Positions 7,776 through 16,600 of a stretch of 27,337 nt of DNA are shown here, one piece after another. A program made the translations under genes and the position numbers. Numbering within the stretch: the stretch's first letter is position 1; every line of letters starts with the position of its first letter. The DNA is from a virus. The notes beneath the pieces are model-generated. The model did no database searches and had not been told where the DNA came from. It saw only the letters and a list, made by a program, of their open reading frames with translations. The stretch is taken from positions 1 through 27,337 of IMG/VR virus record IMGVR_UViG_3300005647_000020, one strand, 5' to 3'.

Positions 7776-8144
7776 ATGAGCGGTTACGACCATTCGTATC
7801 CAGAAACACTTCTAGATAAAATGGCCCTTCAGATAATGGAAGGGTCATTATCACCAAATGGATTCAACAACAAACATCCTGAATACTACGAAGAATTATT
7901 AATTCGTACCGATTTCCTTCCATCCTACGCATACGTTCTAGAACGCTTTTGGCACATAGCAAATAAGACAGATCAGAAGCCGATTTGCATCAGAGAAGGT
8001 TGTGAAGATGAAACCCACTGGCGTCGAGCAAATAAGGCACATACTGCATGGTGTTCAATGCATTGTCTTAGGAAATATTATTGGGAAAACCTGCAAAAAG
8101 AAGAAGAAATTAATGACGTAAGTACTTGTTTAACGAAAAAATGA
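7776..8144 (+). CDS. Small zinc-finger protein inserted between protease and scaffold genes
   Basis: This 122-residue protein of unknown function has four cysteines arranged as a probable zinc site: Cys71-x4-Cys76 and Cys93-x3-Cys97. Before it is a helical stretch with D-F-L-P-S-Y and then D-Q-K-P-I-C. The minus-strand protein at 19467-19796 shares this pattern (F-L-x-Y ... D-x-Q-P-I-C-x4-C ... C-x3-C), so the two are paralogous. The domain resembles N-terminal zinc modules I associate with phage homing endonucleases, but no nuclease domain follows. The ATG lies 7 nt after the gp21 stop with only a weak ribosome binding site, suggesting translational coupling. It interrupts the usual gp21-gp22 order and may be a remnant or stand-alone derivative of a mobile element. 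Confidence 0.6.
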   Translation: MSGYDHSYPETLLDKMALQIMEGSLSPNGFNNKHPEYYEELLIRTDFLPSYAYVLERFWHIANKTDQKPICIREGCEDETHWRRANKAHTAWCSMHCLRKYYWENLQKEEEINDVSTCLTKK

Positions 8145-8226
8145 AAATTTTCAAAAAGCTGAGAGCCGCATAAACACTGGGTTTCAAGTATATAAATTAA
8201 GTTTTTTACAAAAACCACGCGCATTA

Positions 8227-8234
8227 TATAAATA
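8227..8234 (+). promoter_or_regulatory. T4-type late promoter TATAAATA for scaffold and capsid genes
   Basis: An exact TATAAATA lies 67 nt before the scaffold ATG (8302) in a 157-nt AT-rich gap. No clear late box precedes the capsid gene, so this promoter may serve both. Confidence 0.65.
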
Positions 8235-8301
8235 ATTATCATATTAAAAAAGAACAATTTATTTTTAACCATTTAAAACAATCGATTTTGGAGAAAAAGA
8301 G

Positions 8302-9243
8302 ATGGACGAACTGTTACAAAAACTATTAGAAAAAGAGATTTTGACTCCTGAATCACAGGAAGAATTACGTACAGCATTTGATGATCAAGTTAAAGCTGCT
8401 TCTGACGCCGCTGCTGATGCAGCTCGAATCGAAGTAACTGCTGAACTTACTGAAAGCTTTGTTGCTGAAAAAGAGCAATTAATTGAAGCTATCGATCAGA
8501 AAGTGACTGATATGTTCGCCAATGAAATTGGCGAACTACAAGAAGATTTCGAAGCTTATAAAGATCTTGAAGCTGATTATGCTGAAAAACTAGTTGAAGC
8601 TAAAGCTTCTCTAGCTGATGAAGTACAGGTTGATCTTGCTAAGCTAGTTGATGAGCTTGATGCTTTCGTTGAAGTTCAACTTGCTGAAGAAGTAAGTGAG
8701 CTACGTGAAGATATCGAAGCAAGTCGTAAAGACCAGTTCGGTCGCAAGATTTTCGAAGCAATGGCTGATGAATTTCGTGATAACTTCCATAGTGAAGATG
8801 ACACAACTGAAACAATTTCAAGCATGGCAACTGATCTAGAAGATGCAACTGCCAAGCTAGAAGAAGCAGAAAGCAAAGTAGCTGAGTACGAGCGAAATGA
8901 AAAAATGACTTCTTTACTATCACCTCTTTCTGGAACTCAGAAGGAAATGATGGAAACTATTTTGAAGAACGTGCCAACCCCACGTTTAGACGAAACATAC
9001 GAGACATTCATTGGTCGCGTAGTGCGCAAGACAGACGACAACACGGAGAAGGAAGATGGTACGGTACTTTCCGAAAGTTCAGAAGTTAATGGCGAAAAAG
9101 ATACTGAATCTGAAGTTCTTGCAGAAGATTTAGTAGTAGTCACTGGTGATACTGGTGAACAAACTGAAACTAAGGTTGAACTAACTGAAACTGCTAAAGC
9201 ACAGATTGCTCATGCACGTCAGATAGCTGGCCTTACTGAATAA
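8302..9243 (+). CDS. gp22: Prohead scaffold (core) protein, gp22-like
   Basis: This 313-residue acidic protein is almost entirely Ala/Glu/Asp/Leu helix with extended coiled-coil character (about 1-210). The C-terminal part is less ordered and rich in Thr, Glu and Val. T4 gp22, the main scaffold protein, has the same composition and the same position between gp21 and gp23, but is shorter (about 269). Scaffold proteins form the inner core around which the capsid shell assembles and are then degraded by gp21. Several L-x-E tripeptides could serve as cleavage sites. A GGAG ribosome binding site precedes the ATG. The call depends on synteny and composition, since coiled-coil similarity alone is weak. 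Confidence 0.82.
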   Translation: MDELLQKLLEKEILTPESQEELRTAFDDQVKAASDAAADAARIEVTAELTESFVAEKEQLIEAIDQKVTDMFANEIGELQEDFEAYKDLEADYAEKLVEAKASLADEVQVDLAKLVDELDAFVEVQLAEEVSELREDIEASRKDQFGRKIFEAMADEFRDNFHSEDDTTETISSMATDLEDATAKLEEAESKVAEYERNEKMTSLLSPLSGTQKEMMETILKNVPTPRLDETYETFIGRVVRKTDDNTEKEDGTVLSESSEVNGEKDTESEVLAEDLVVVTGDTGEQTETKVELTETAKAQIAHARQIAGLTE

Positions 9244-9285
9244 TAAATTTTTGACTTAACTTAATAATACTTTGGAGAATATATA

Positions 9286-10770
9286 ATGTCAGAACAACTA
9301 TTTGAAAATTGGGACGAAACTAAAAGTGCGCTTTTAGAAAATTTGTCTGGAAACAAGCGTAAGACCGTTGATACTTTGATGGAAAACCAGAAGAACTACC
9401 TAACGGAAAGTGCTTCTGCTGGATCTACTGAAGCTCATAACATCGCGAACTTACGTAAAACTCTTATTCCGATGATTCGTCGTGTAATCCCCGGCACTAT
9501 TGCCACTGAGATTGTTGGTGTACAGGCTATGTCTGGACCAGTAGCTCAAGTTTTTACACTTCGTCATCAATATGAAGAAGCTGCAACTGGTCCTGCTGCT
9601 GGTACTGATGGAAATCCTTTTGGTCTTCCTGCTGGTATCGCACAAGGCGACGAGCTATTCGGAAACGGATCACCTGTACGTTCTTGGTACTCTGGTGGTA
9701 TCGGCGCTGATAATGCTGCTGGTGCATCTGGCCTAACTGGTGCAGGTAACACTGAAGCTGATATCGCTGCTGCTGGTGCTCACGGTGGACCTGCTGGTTC
9801 TGCGCAAAGTGCTGCTGATGCATCACCTGATGGTTTTGAAGCTGTAACTGGTGGTGGTACTGATCAATATGGTAACGCTGCTACTCTATTACCGGGTCAT
9901 CAAGGTTTCGTAGGAAACTATCGTGGTGGTTCTGGTTCATACCTAGAAGGTACTGGTGGACGTAAAGTTACCATGCGTATTCTTTCTCAGGTAGTTGAAG
10001 CTCAAAGCCGTAAGCTACAAGCTGGTTGGACCCTAGAAGCTATGCAGGACATGAATAGCCAACACGGTCTAAACATCGAAGACGAAATGACTCGTGCACT
10101 AAGTGCTGATATCGTTCAAGAAATTGATCAAGAAATCATCACTGACCTATTAGGTCTTGCTGGTACTGTTGCATCTTTTGATGGAGCTGGTGCAGGTACT
10201 TATGGTGCTAACTACACTCCTGCGTTCTTGGGTGATCGTTTTGCTAATCTTGGTGTTATCATCAACTATGTTGCAAACGAAATCGCACGTAAGACACGTC
10301 GAGGCGAAGCAAACTTCGTAGTTGTATCACCAATGGTGGTTTCAATCCTACAATCTGCTTCTAAGTCAGTATTCGCTCCTGCTGTTGAAGGTTCTTTCAA
10401 AGGACCAAACAACACCATGCTAGCTGGTACTCTTAATGGTCGAATCAAGGTATACACTTACTTGTTTAACCAAGCTGGTGGTGCTGATCTATTCTCTGCT
10501 GACGGTGGTGTAACTGCTCCAGTAGGTGTTGATGATTCAATCCTAGTTGGTTATAAAGGTGGTGACAAGGAAACTGATGCAGGTTATTTCTACTGCCCAT
10601 ATGTTCCTTTGATGAGTTCTGGTACTGTTTACAATGCCGTAACTCACCAGCCTGTAATGTCAGTAATGACACGATACGCAAAGGCTGTCTTTACTGCGAG
10701 CGAAACCAGTCTAGGCAACAGTAGCGACTATTACGGGAAAATAAATATTGATAACATGGACTTTGCATAA
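9286..10770 (+). CDS. gp23: Major capsid protein
   Basis: This 494-residue protein matches T4 gp23 (521) in key regions: R-R-V-I-P-G-T-I-A near 60, G-V-Q-A-M-S-G-P near 78, E-A-Q-S-R-K-L-Q-A-G near 240, a K-T-R-R-G-E-A-N-F stretch near 340, and a D-A-G-Y-F-Y-C-P-Y-V-P-L segment near 435. It forms the hexameric lattice of the head. An N-terminal propeptide probably ends at L-T-E (39-41), which aligns with the F-L-T-E cleavage site of T4 gp23. Residues about 98-225 are unusually rich in Gly, Ala and Asp and replace part of the T4 sequence. Codon choice is visibly more GC-rich than in the neighbouring endonuclease gene, as expected for a highly expressed protein. A TTTGGAGAA ribosome binding site precedes the ATG, and a strong terminator follows. 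Confidence 0.95.
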   Translation: MSEQLFENWDETKSALLENLSGNKRKTVDTLMENQKNYLTESASAGSTEAHNIANLRKTLIPMIRRVIPGTIATEIVGVQAMSGPVAQVFTLRHQYEEAATGPAAGTDGNPFGLPAGIAQGDELFGNGSPVRSWYSGGIGADNAAGASGLTGAGNTEADIAAAGAHGGPAGSAQSAADASPDGFEAVTGGGTDQYGNAATLLPGHQGFVGNYRGGSGSYLEGTGGRKVTMRILSQVVEAQSRKLQAGWTLEAMQDMNSQHGLNIEDEMTRALSADIVQEIDQEIITDLLGLAGTVASFDGAGAGTYGANYTPAFLGDRFANLGVIINYVANEIARKTRRGEANFVVVSPMVVSILQSASKSVFAPAVEGSFKGPNNTMLAGTLNGRIKVYTYLFNQAGGADLFSADGGVTAPVGVDDSILVGYKGGDKETDAGYFYCPYVPLMSSGTVYNAVTHQPVMSVMTRYAKAVFTASETSLGNSSDYYGKINIDNMDFA

Positions 10771-10795
10771 GTTTAAATCAGTATAAGTAAAAACG

Positions 10796-10824
10796 AAAAA
10801 GCCGCTATAAAAGCGGCTTTTTTT
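10796..10824 (+). terminator. Rho-independent terminator between capsid and homing endonuclease genes
   Basis: A perfect 11-bp stem AAAAAGCCGCT/AGCGGCTTTTT with a 5-nt loop ends in a T-run on plus. The minus strand also has T residues after the stem, so it probably works in both directions between the converging genes. Confidence 0.9.
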
Positions 10825-10864
10825 ATTCCAATATTTTAGTTCTGATTTTATTCCAATATTTTAG
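10821..10864. repeat. 25-bp partial tandem duplication at the 3' end of the endonuclease gene
   Basis: The 19 bases at 10821-10839 are repeated exactly at 10846-10864, a 25-bp period. The inner copy encodes the last residues and stop of the minus-strand endonuclease. The outer copy lies just past the stop and abuts the terminator T-run. Confidence 0.8.
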
Positions 10865-13121
10865 ATCCCTTTGAAATATTTTCTTCCCATGTAAGCATCT
10901 GAAGATTATCTATATGAGCACATTCATCAATTGGTATATCATTATCAAAACAATAACGAACTGATTTAATATGATCTAATTGATAAGCACCCTCAACACC
11001 AGCCTTACCTCTTGGTAGATTATCAGGATTTATTAGTTCATGGTGTTTGTCATATATAACTTTAGTTGCTAAATGAACATCAGCTCTATATTTTTCCCAG
11101 TCACTTGCAGTTTTTCTATATTCAATAGATCGATTATTATTGTATTCATTAAATCGTCCTCGTTTTTTAATATCATTACATGTTCGACAATTAACATTTT
11201 TATATTTTAAATTGTCAACTCTACTATCAACGTCATGTCCACATATGTTATTTCTAACTCTGACTTTAAGATGTTTTTCGGTTGTGTTCTCTTTTTCATA
11301 ATACCCAATAACCCTAACAAAAGTAAATTTATCACCAATAGATTCAATTAATTTTTTAACAGATTCTTTTTGTCTGTTTATTTTCAAACATTTAGGGCAT
11401 CCACTGTTTCCAGTTTCTTTAAATGTTTGAATTTTTCCTTTTGGTGTTGCACTCCATACATGTCCACATTCTAAACATTCCATATCATGATGATCACTTG
11501 CTTTTGTATATTCACTCAATAATCGTATTTTATTATTAACAAGTAATTTTTCTTCTATTGTTTTAGGTGAAACTTTTATTGCTTTATCGTTTGTAATTTT
11601 AAATCTAAGTTTTCCACTGTCCCATATACGAAATATATCATTATAGAATGTATTCTCATATTCTGTTTTATTTGAATCGAATTTATCCCCCAACATTCCT
11701 TTTAAAGCTTCTTTACGAAAACCAGCTTTATGCTTGCGTTCGTTATTATATAAATAATAATAATCTGGATTTAATGTTCCATCCAAACCCCATCCAGTAG
11801 TTTTATATAAATTTCCATCACTCCACCGCAAATCAGCAAATGATAAAATTTCATTCCATTTTGTATTATTTTTAAAATGAGATAATAATTTACTAAATCC
11901 ACCAATTACTCTTTTTGAAGTAGCATATCGATTTAATGTAAAATTATAAGAAGAATCTTTTTTAAATATCATTACTGCTACTAGATTATCATCATTAAAT
12001 AATCCCAATTCTATTGAAGACGGTCCATCACCTTGTATGTGATTATCATTTAAAAACGATAATTTCTCTTTTTTAGAGACTTCTTTAACTTTACAATTTC
12101 TTCCATATACAACACCTCTATCATCAATACCTAATAATGATTTAATTTTAGATTCCACTTGTGTTCGTCGGTTAGTCCATTCATCTTCATATATAGTAAT
12201 TAACTGATAACCTAAATCAGCACACATCGATACTTTATCAGAATGGTATACATTATCGTTCTGATCAGTTCCCCAATGTATTTTAATATATTGAATTGCC
12301 AATTTTTGATCTGGTATTACAATACTAAGTTCTTTAGGCGCGATTAACGTTTCATCATCATATAAAATTTCATCATCATATATAGATTGAATAAAAGCAA
12401 CTAACTCAGCGTTACCGTTACTGTTTGAAACCATCGCTGGTTTTATATCTTTTGGCTTTGATTTACTATTTAATTTTTTTCTTTTTCCTTCTAAATAACA
12501 ATCTCGACATCCGACACCCGATTGATGGTCGTTAGCTACCCGATCAAAATCGCCATGTTTTTTGCATACAATTGTTACTTCATTAAAAGCACCTGTATAT
12601 ACTACCTTTGAATAATCGTAGGTGTCTCCATGTTTTTTAATAAAATCTTTAATTACATCATCTTGAGACTTTACTTGTTTTTTACCACGAATAATATCAC
12701 CACATTTGCTACATCCACGACCTCTTATATGGCTTTGTGCTTCTTGATCGAATGGTCCATGAATTGGGCATGTAATAGTTATTTTATCTTTACCCTTTGT
12801 ATAGACTGATTTTGAGTAATCATAATATTCACCATGCTCCAATTTTGCTTCAATAACCCACTGTTCGGTTGTTTTTGTATTCTTTGTTGTTGGGGGTGAA
12901 GGTGGTTTGCAGTGTTTGCATCCTTGTTCATTAATAACGTGCGTTACATAAGTTTTAAAAAATTCGCCATGTTTTTTACATATAATAGCGAATTTCTGTT
13001 TATTGTTCTTATACTCAAATTCTGGATATTCGTATTCATCACCAAAAATAGCTCTGGCTCGTTCCACCACGATATCGTAATTAAGCTTCTTATTTGTTTG
13101 TTTTTCGTTTTTCATGTGCAT
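10848..13121 (-). CDS. Freestanding homing endonuclease: zinc repeats, degenerate Vsr-like domain, C-terminal HNH
   Basis: This 757-residue protein has three N-terminal zinc-type repeats (about 30-71, 98-140, 167-208), each with Y-x-Y-S/E, an I-x-C-x2-H-G-x-F core and a final C-x2-C pair. Residues 236-330 match the EDxHD/Vsr-like fold (Glu239, His293, Asp295, E-D-E-W at 312-315). The usual catalytic Asp and Glu are Ser266 and Gln277 here. Residues 350-470 match the domain commonly fused to such nucleases (A-D-L-R-W-S-D-G-N-L-Y). Two further Cys pairs (548/551, 575/578) and a Cys-rich segment (627-648) precede an HNH-type end (Asp716-His717, Asn739, Asn748). It lies opposite the structural genes. 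A TATAAT at 13122-13127 abuts the first ATG, so Met3 (13115) as a leaderless start is plausible. Confidence 0.8.
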   Translation of the reverse strand: MHMKNEKQTNKKLNYDIVVERARAIFGDEYEYPEFEYKNNKQKFAIICKKHGEFFKTYVTHVINEQGCKHCKPPSPPTTKNTKTTEQWVIEAKLEHGEYYDYSKSVYTKGKDKITITCPIHGPFDQEAQSHIRGRGCSKCGDIIRGKKQVKSQDDVIKDFIKKHGDTYDYSKVVYTGAFNEVTIVCKKHGDFDRVANDHQSGVGCRDCYLEGKRKKLNSKSKPKDIKPAMVSNSNGNAELVAFIQSIYDDEILYDDETLIAPKELSIVIPDQKLAIQYIKIHWGTDQNDNVYHSDKVSMCADLGYQLITIYEDEWTNRRTQVESKIKSLLGIDDRGVVYGRNCKVKEVSKKEKLSFLNDNHIQGDGPSSIELGLFNDDNLVAVMIFKKDSSYNFTLNRYATSKRVIGGFSKLLSHFKNNTKWNEILSFADLRWSDGNLYKTTGWGLDGTLNPDYYYLYNNERKHKAGFRKEALKGMLGDKFDSNKTEYENTFYNDIFRIWDSGKLRFKITNDKAIKVSPKTIEEKLLVNNKIRLLSEYTKASDHHDMECLECGHVWSATPKGKIQTFKETGNSGCPKCLKINRQKESVKKLIESIGDKFTFVRVIGYYEKENTTEKHLKVRVRNNICGHDVDSRVDNLKYKNVNCRTCNDIKKRGRFNEYNNNRSIEYRKTASDWEKYRADVHLATKVIYDKHHELINPDNLPRGKAGVEGAYQLDHIKSVRYCFDNDIPIDECAHIDNLQMLTWEENISKGSKILE

Positions 13122-13127
13122 ATTATA
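13122..13127 (-). promoter_or_regulatory. Sigma-70-like -10 box (TATAAT) for the homing endonuclease
   Basis: The minus strand reads TATAAT followed directly by ATGCACATG. A start point about 7 nt after the box would fall on the A of the second ATG (13115), giving a leaderless mRNA. No convincing -35 element is seen. Confidence 0.4.
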
Positions 13128-13244
13128 CTATCGAATTAATTAAATTAACGGAATCACATCACACTTTCCACCATTAATTAATCAAAAATTACTCTCATCA
13201 TAATACACCCTAAATAGAATAAACGAGATTTATAACTCAAAATA

Positions 13245-13252
13245 TATAAATA
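13245..13252 (+). promoter_or_regulatory. T4-type late promoter TATAAATA before the 108-residue gene
   Basis: An exact TATAAATA lies 27 nt before the ATG at 13280. A second, weaker CCTAAATA-type sequence lies near 13209. Confidence 0.65.
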
Positions 13253-13279
13253 TTTAAAACCTAAAGTGATACGCTTGAT

Positions 13280-13606
13280 ATGTCTGAAAAATTAACTTTT
13301 AAAGAATATTTAAATTCTAAAAAAGCACTGCTCGATGCAGTAGATAGCACACCAGAAGAAATCATTGAATATGAAGTCACGAAGTACTGCAATCTAGCAG
13401 TCAATGAATTAGGCACCAAACAACAAGTAAAATTAAAACCCCGCAATAAACTATTCGTTAATTGGATGTACCGAGATAAAAACAAACCAGAAGTAAAAGA
13501 AATACAATTCGAAGGTACTACAATGGACGATACCAGTCTAGATCCATCATGGCCTGAAGAACGACTCCTAAAGTGGTTAATGAAAAACACCAACAAAAAT
13601 AGTTAA
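13280..13606 (+). CDS. Conserved-looking small late protein of unknown function
   Basis: I do not recognise this 108-residue protein. It begins with a K-L-T-F-K-E-Y-L-N-S-K-K-A-L helix, has an E-Y-E-V-T-K-Y-C-N-L-A-V segment and a beta-like L-K-P-R-N-K-L-F-V-N-W-M-Y stretch, and ends in a basic, Asn-rich tail. No signal peptide or membrane segment is visible. It has its own exact late promoter and is the first gene of the neck module, so it is probably a minor virion or assembly protein. The opposite frame (13261-13596) is also open but lacks coding features and is taken as a shadow. Confidence 0.7.
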   Translation: MSEKLTFKEYLNSKKALLDAVDSTPEEIIEYEVTKYCNLAVNELGTKQQVKLKPRNKLFVNWMYRDKNKPEVKEIQFEGTTMDDTSLDPSWPEERLLKWLMKNTNKNS

Positions 13607-13630
13607 TAGTTAATTAATAATCCTATTTAG

Positions 13631-13638
13631 AATAAATA
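13631..13638 (+). promoter_or_regulatory. T4-type late promoter AATAAATA for the neck module
   Basis: AATAAATA lies 27 nt before the ATG at 13666, with an ACGGAG ribosome binding site between. Confidence 0.55.
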
Positions 13639-13665
13639 GTAGATATATGCACTTACGGAGTAATT

Positions 13666-16600
13666 ATGTCATTTTTTAGCTCACCATCTGACGTATCAGG
13701 TACTATCAAACTTGAAGGTGAAAAGATCGCAGTATCTTTCAAACAAGGTCTACCAGAATCTGGTCAAGGTACTGTCGTATGGAATATTCCATCTCCTATT
13801 GCTGGCTGTGAAACAATGTCAGCACCTAACAGTGCTTACTGTGGAATAGTAATAACATTAAGTGAAACAGCATCTACCTACGCTCAAGCTCCCAAAGATG
13901 GTGTTCGATATACTGCTGACCCAACTGCCGATCCAGAACTACATGCTGGTGATAATATTGCTGGTGCTTGTGTTATTGGTGCTTTTTACGAAGGTGAGAA
14001 AAAAGGTGCTGGTCTAGAATTAACTACATCATTTGTTGTAACAGATGTTGATCCAGATAAATTTTATTATGTAACGGCTTACGCTGTTGATTGTCAAGGT
14101 CGCCACCACACGGATGGAATGAGAGCTTATGCTGCTGATCTTGGTGATATCGAAGAACCAGCAAGTCCTGCAAAATCATCTGTTACACTTAACGATGGTA
14201 AAGGTGCAAAACCTACGGATGGAACGAATCTGACGCCGGGTGTTGAGTATGGATTTGAGTTTGATTTAAATACATCTTTTCCAGATGATTCACCAGAGAG
14301 TAATAGAATAGTAGTTAAGTTTGATGGTGAGGATGCTCAGACTTATGGTGATATGGTTGATACGATCAATGATCAACTAGCAGATACAGATAATCCATTT
14401 AGAAGTACCGTACCACCAAATGCAGGCTCACTTCAGTGGGATGATGATTCCAAAACACTAAAAGAATTTAATGGAAATCTATACGCTACAGTACCTGATG
14501 TAATTGTAAGTGATGGTACTGATCCAACAGCACTAGTTGATGGAGATGATTATTGGTTCGATCTAGATGGTATGCAATTTAAAGTTAGAAACTCAGCTAA
14601 TTTAGTAAATGATGGTTGGGATGATTTCACTACCATCATTCATCCAACAGATCCATCACAACCTGAATGTGATGAAGTATGGTTCAATGGAACAGAAGCA
14701 CGTAAATGGTCTGGTACTGTTTGGTGTGAACTACAATTATTTTCACAGGATAATGATCCTTCATTACGCGCAGAAGGAATATGTGGACAGTTTTGGTATA
14801 ACTCAGATATAAAAAGTTTATTTGGTTATGATGTAGATAATCAAACATGGGTTGAAAAGTTTGCTATTAATTTACCAATCGCACCTAATACTATTCCAGC
14901 AGGATTCTTTTGGTTTGATGAAACCGTTGGTGTTATTAGAGAACGAAAGATTGTAGGTTCAAGCTTTGAGTGGGTTCCAAGATTAGAAACCGATTCAGCA
15001 ATTGGAGAAGTAACTCCAGCTAATCCTACAGTTGATTATGTTTGGTACAAGCCATCCATAGATCAAATCCACGTTTATAATGGTACTAAATTTGTTGCAT
15101 TAGAGCCAGATGCTTATGTGTCATGGCCTACTGATCCTTCAGATGTTTCATCATGTTCACTATGGTGGAATGATTATGTTGATCCTGATGAATTAAAAGA
15201 ATGGGATTCATTATCTAACGCATGGGTTTTAGTTGCTCAATTTGATAATACTAATGTTGATCCATTAGATCCACCAGAGATTAAAGAAGATTCAATTTGG
15301 AATGATACGTCTACCAATACATTAAAGTTATGGGATGGCGCTTGTTACAGTGATGAATTTTCATATATTGATTATCCAACCGATCCAACAAAATTAGATC
15401 CAGCAGATGCCGATGCACCAAATACTGCATGGTTTGATACAACTGAAAAACAATGGAAGATTTTTACTACTGGTGGTTCATTACCAGCAGCATGGACAGA
15501 AGTTGATGCAATCGTAAGAAATGATGATCCAGCTAAACCAGTAGCGGGTCAGTATTGGTTTGATGATGAAAATGATATTTTATATCAACGTACATCTACA
15601 GATACATGGAAACCAGAAGCATTTACAACGAAGCCAATATCAAACGCGGTTGGAACTTTGTGGTTTGATATAAACGATAAAACATTAAAAGAATGGAATG
15701 GTAAAAATTGGGTTCCAGCTAAAAGTAAAGTAAGCGCTGGTTTAGATAATAAAGGAAATCTTGTATTTGAAACTAGAGAAGGTGGTTCGTGTGTTTCATT
15801 ATTAATGTTAGTGCCGGGTGTTAATCAGCAAACAGAAAATGATCCTAACGTAACTACTAGTGGTGTAAAACACGCTGGTGGTTATATGCGAACATACACA
15901 GATAATCCATTTGAACTTCCACAATACTTAAACACTTCATTACCAGATGATGTTTTTTTGTTCGATGCAATTGAAGATGCGAGTGTACAACCAGCTCAAG
16001 TTGGTCATGATGGATTACAATCACAACCAGCGTATGCACAAATTGGTGTAGGAACGGATGGTTCCGCAGATGAACGTCGAGAATTATCACACAGTATACG
16101 AGTACAGTTGGGGCATCCAGTAGTAGAAGTAGAATTAACTGAAGAACAATTACAGACCTGCATAACTGGTGCATTTGAATCATTGAGAAAGAGAAGTGAT
16201 ATAGCATATAGACGTGAGTTTTATATGTTTGATACAAGGCCGGGTATTCAGAAATATTCTATGACGAATAGAAAAGCAAACTTTCATAAGATCGTTGGTA
16301 TTCATGGAGCGCATAGACGATCTGGTGTATTTGGTGGTGGTTATTCTAGTAACTCAGTATTTGATCAGTTATTTACTAATCAATTATATCAAAATACAAC
16401 ACACGGTGGATTTGATCTAACATCATTGCATTTATCACAACAGTATCTAGAGCAAATAGAACTTATGTTTGCAACTCGATTAACATTTCATTTTTCTGAA
16501 CATGATCGAATGTTAAATTTACATCAAGCAATGCATAAGCAAGAACGTATATTGCTTGATACTACAATTGATAGAACAGAGCAAGATATGCTTAAAGATC

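Noticed and set aside
8639-8923. Minus-strand open frames opposite the scaffold gene
   Set aside because: They arise from the repetitive Ala/Glu codons of the scaffold gene and look like low-complexity reverse translation.
9251-9256. TTGACT as a sigma-70 -35 element for the capsid gene
   Set aside because: No -10 hexamer is found at a suitable distance; the capsid gene is more likely read from the upstream late promoter.
9554-9826. Minus-strand frame rich in Gln and His opposite the capsid gene
   Set aside because: It mirrors the Gly/Ala-rich capsid block; no start signal and implausible composition.
13261-13596. Minus-strand open frame opposite the 108-residue gene
   Set aside because: The plus-strand frame has an exact late promoter and protein-like composition; the reverse frame has neither.
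15857-16237. Minus-strand open frame of 126 residues inside the neck protein gene
   Set aside because: It is opposite a clearly coding region, is dominated by His, Leu and Val, and has no promoter, ribosome binding site or recognisable motif; a shadow frame.
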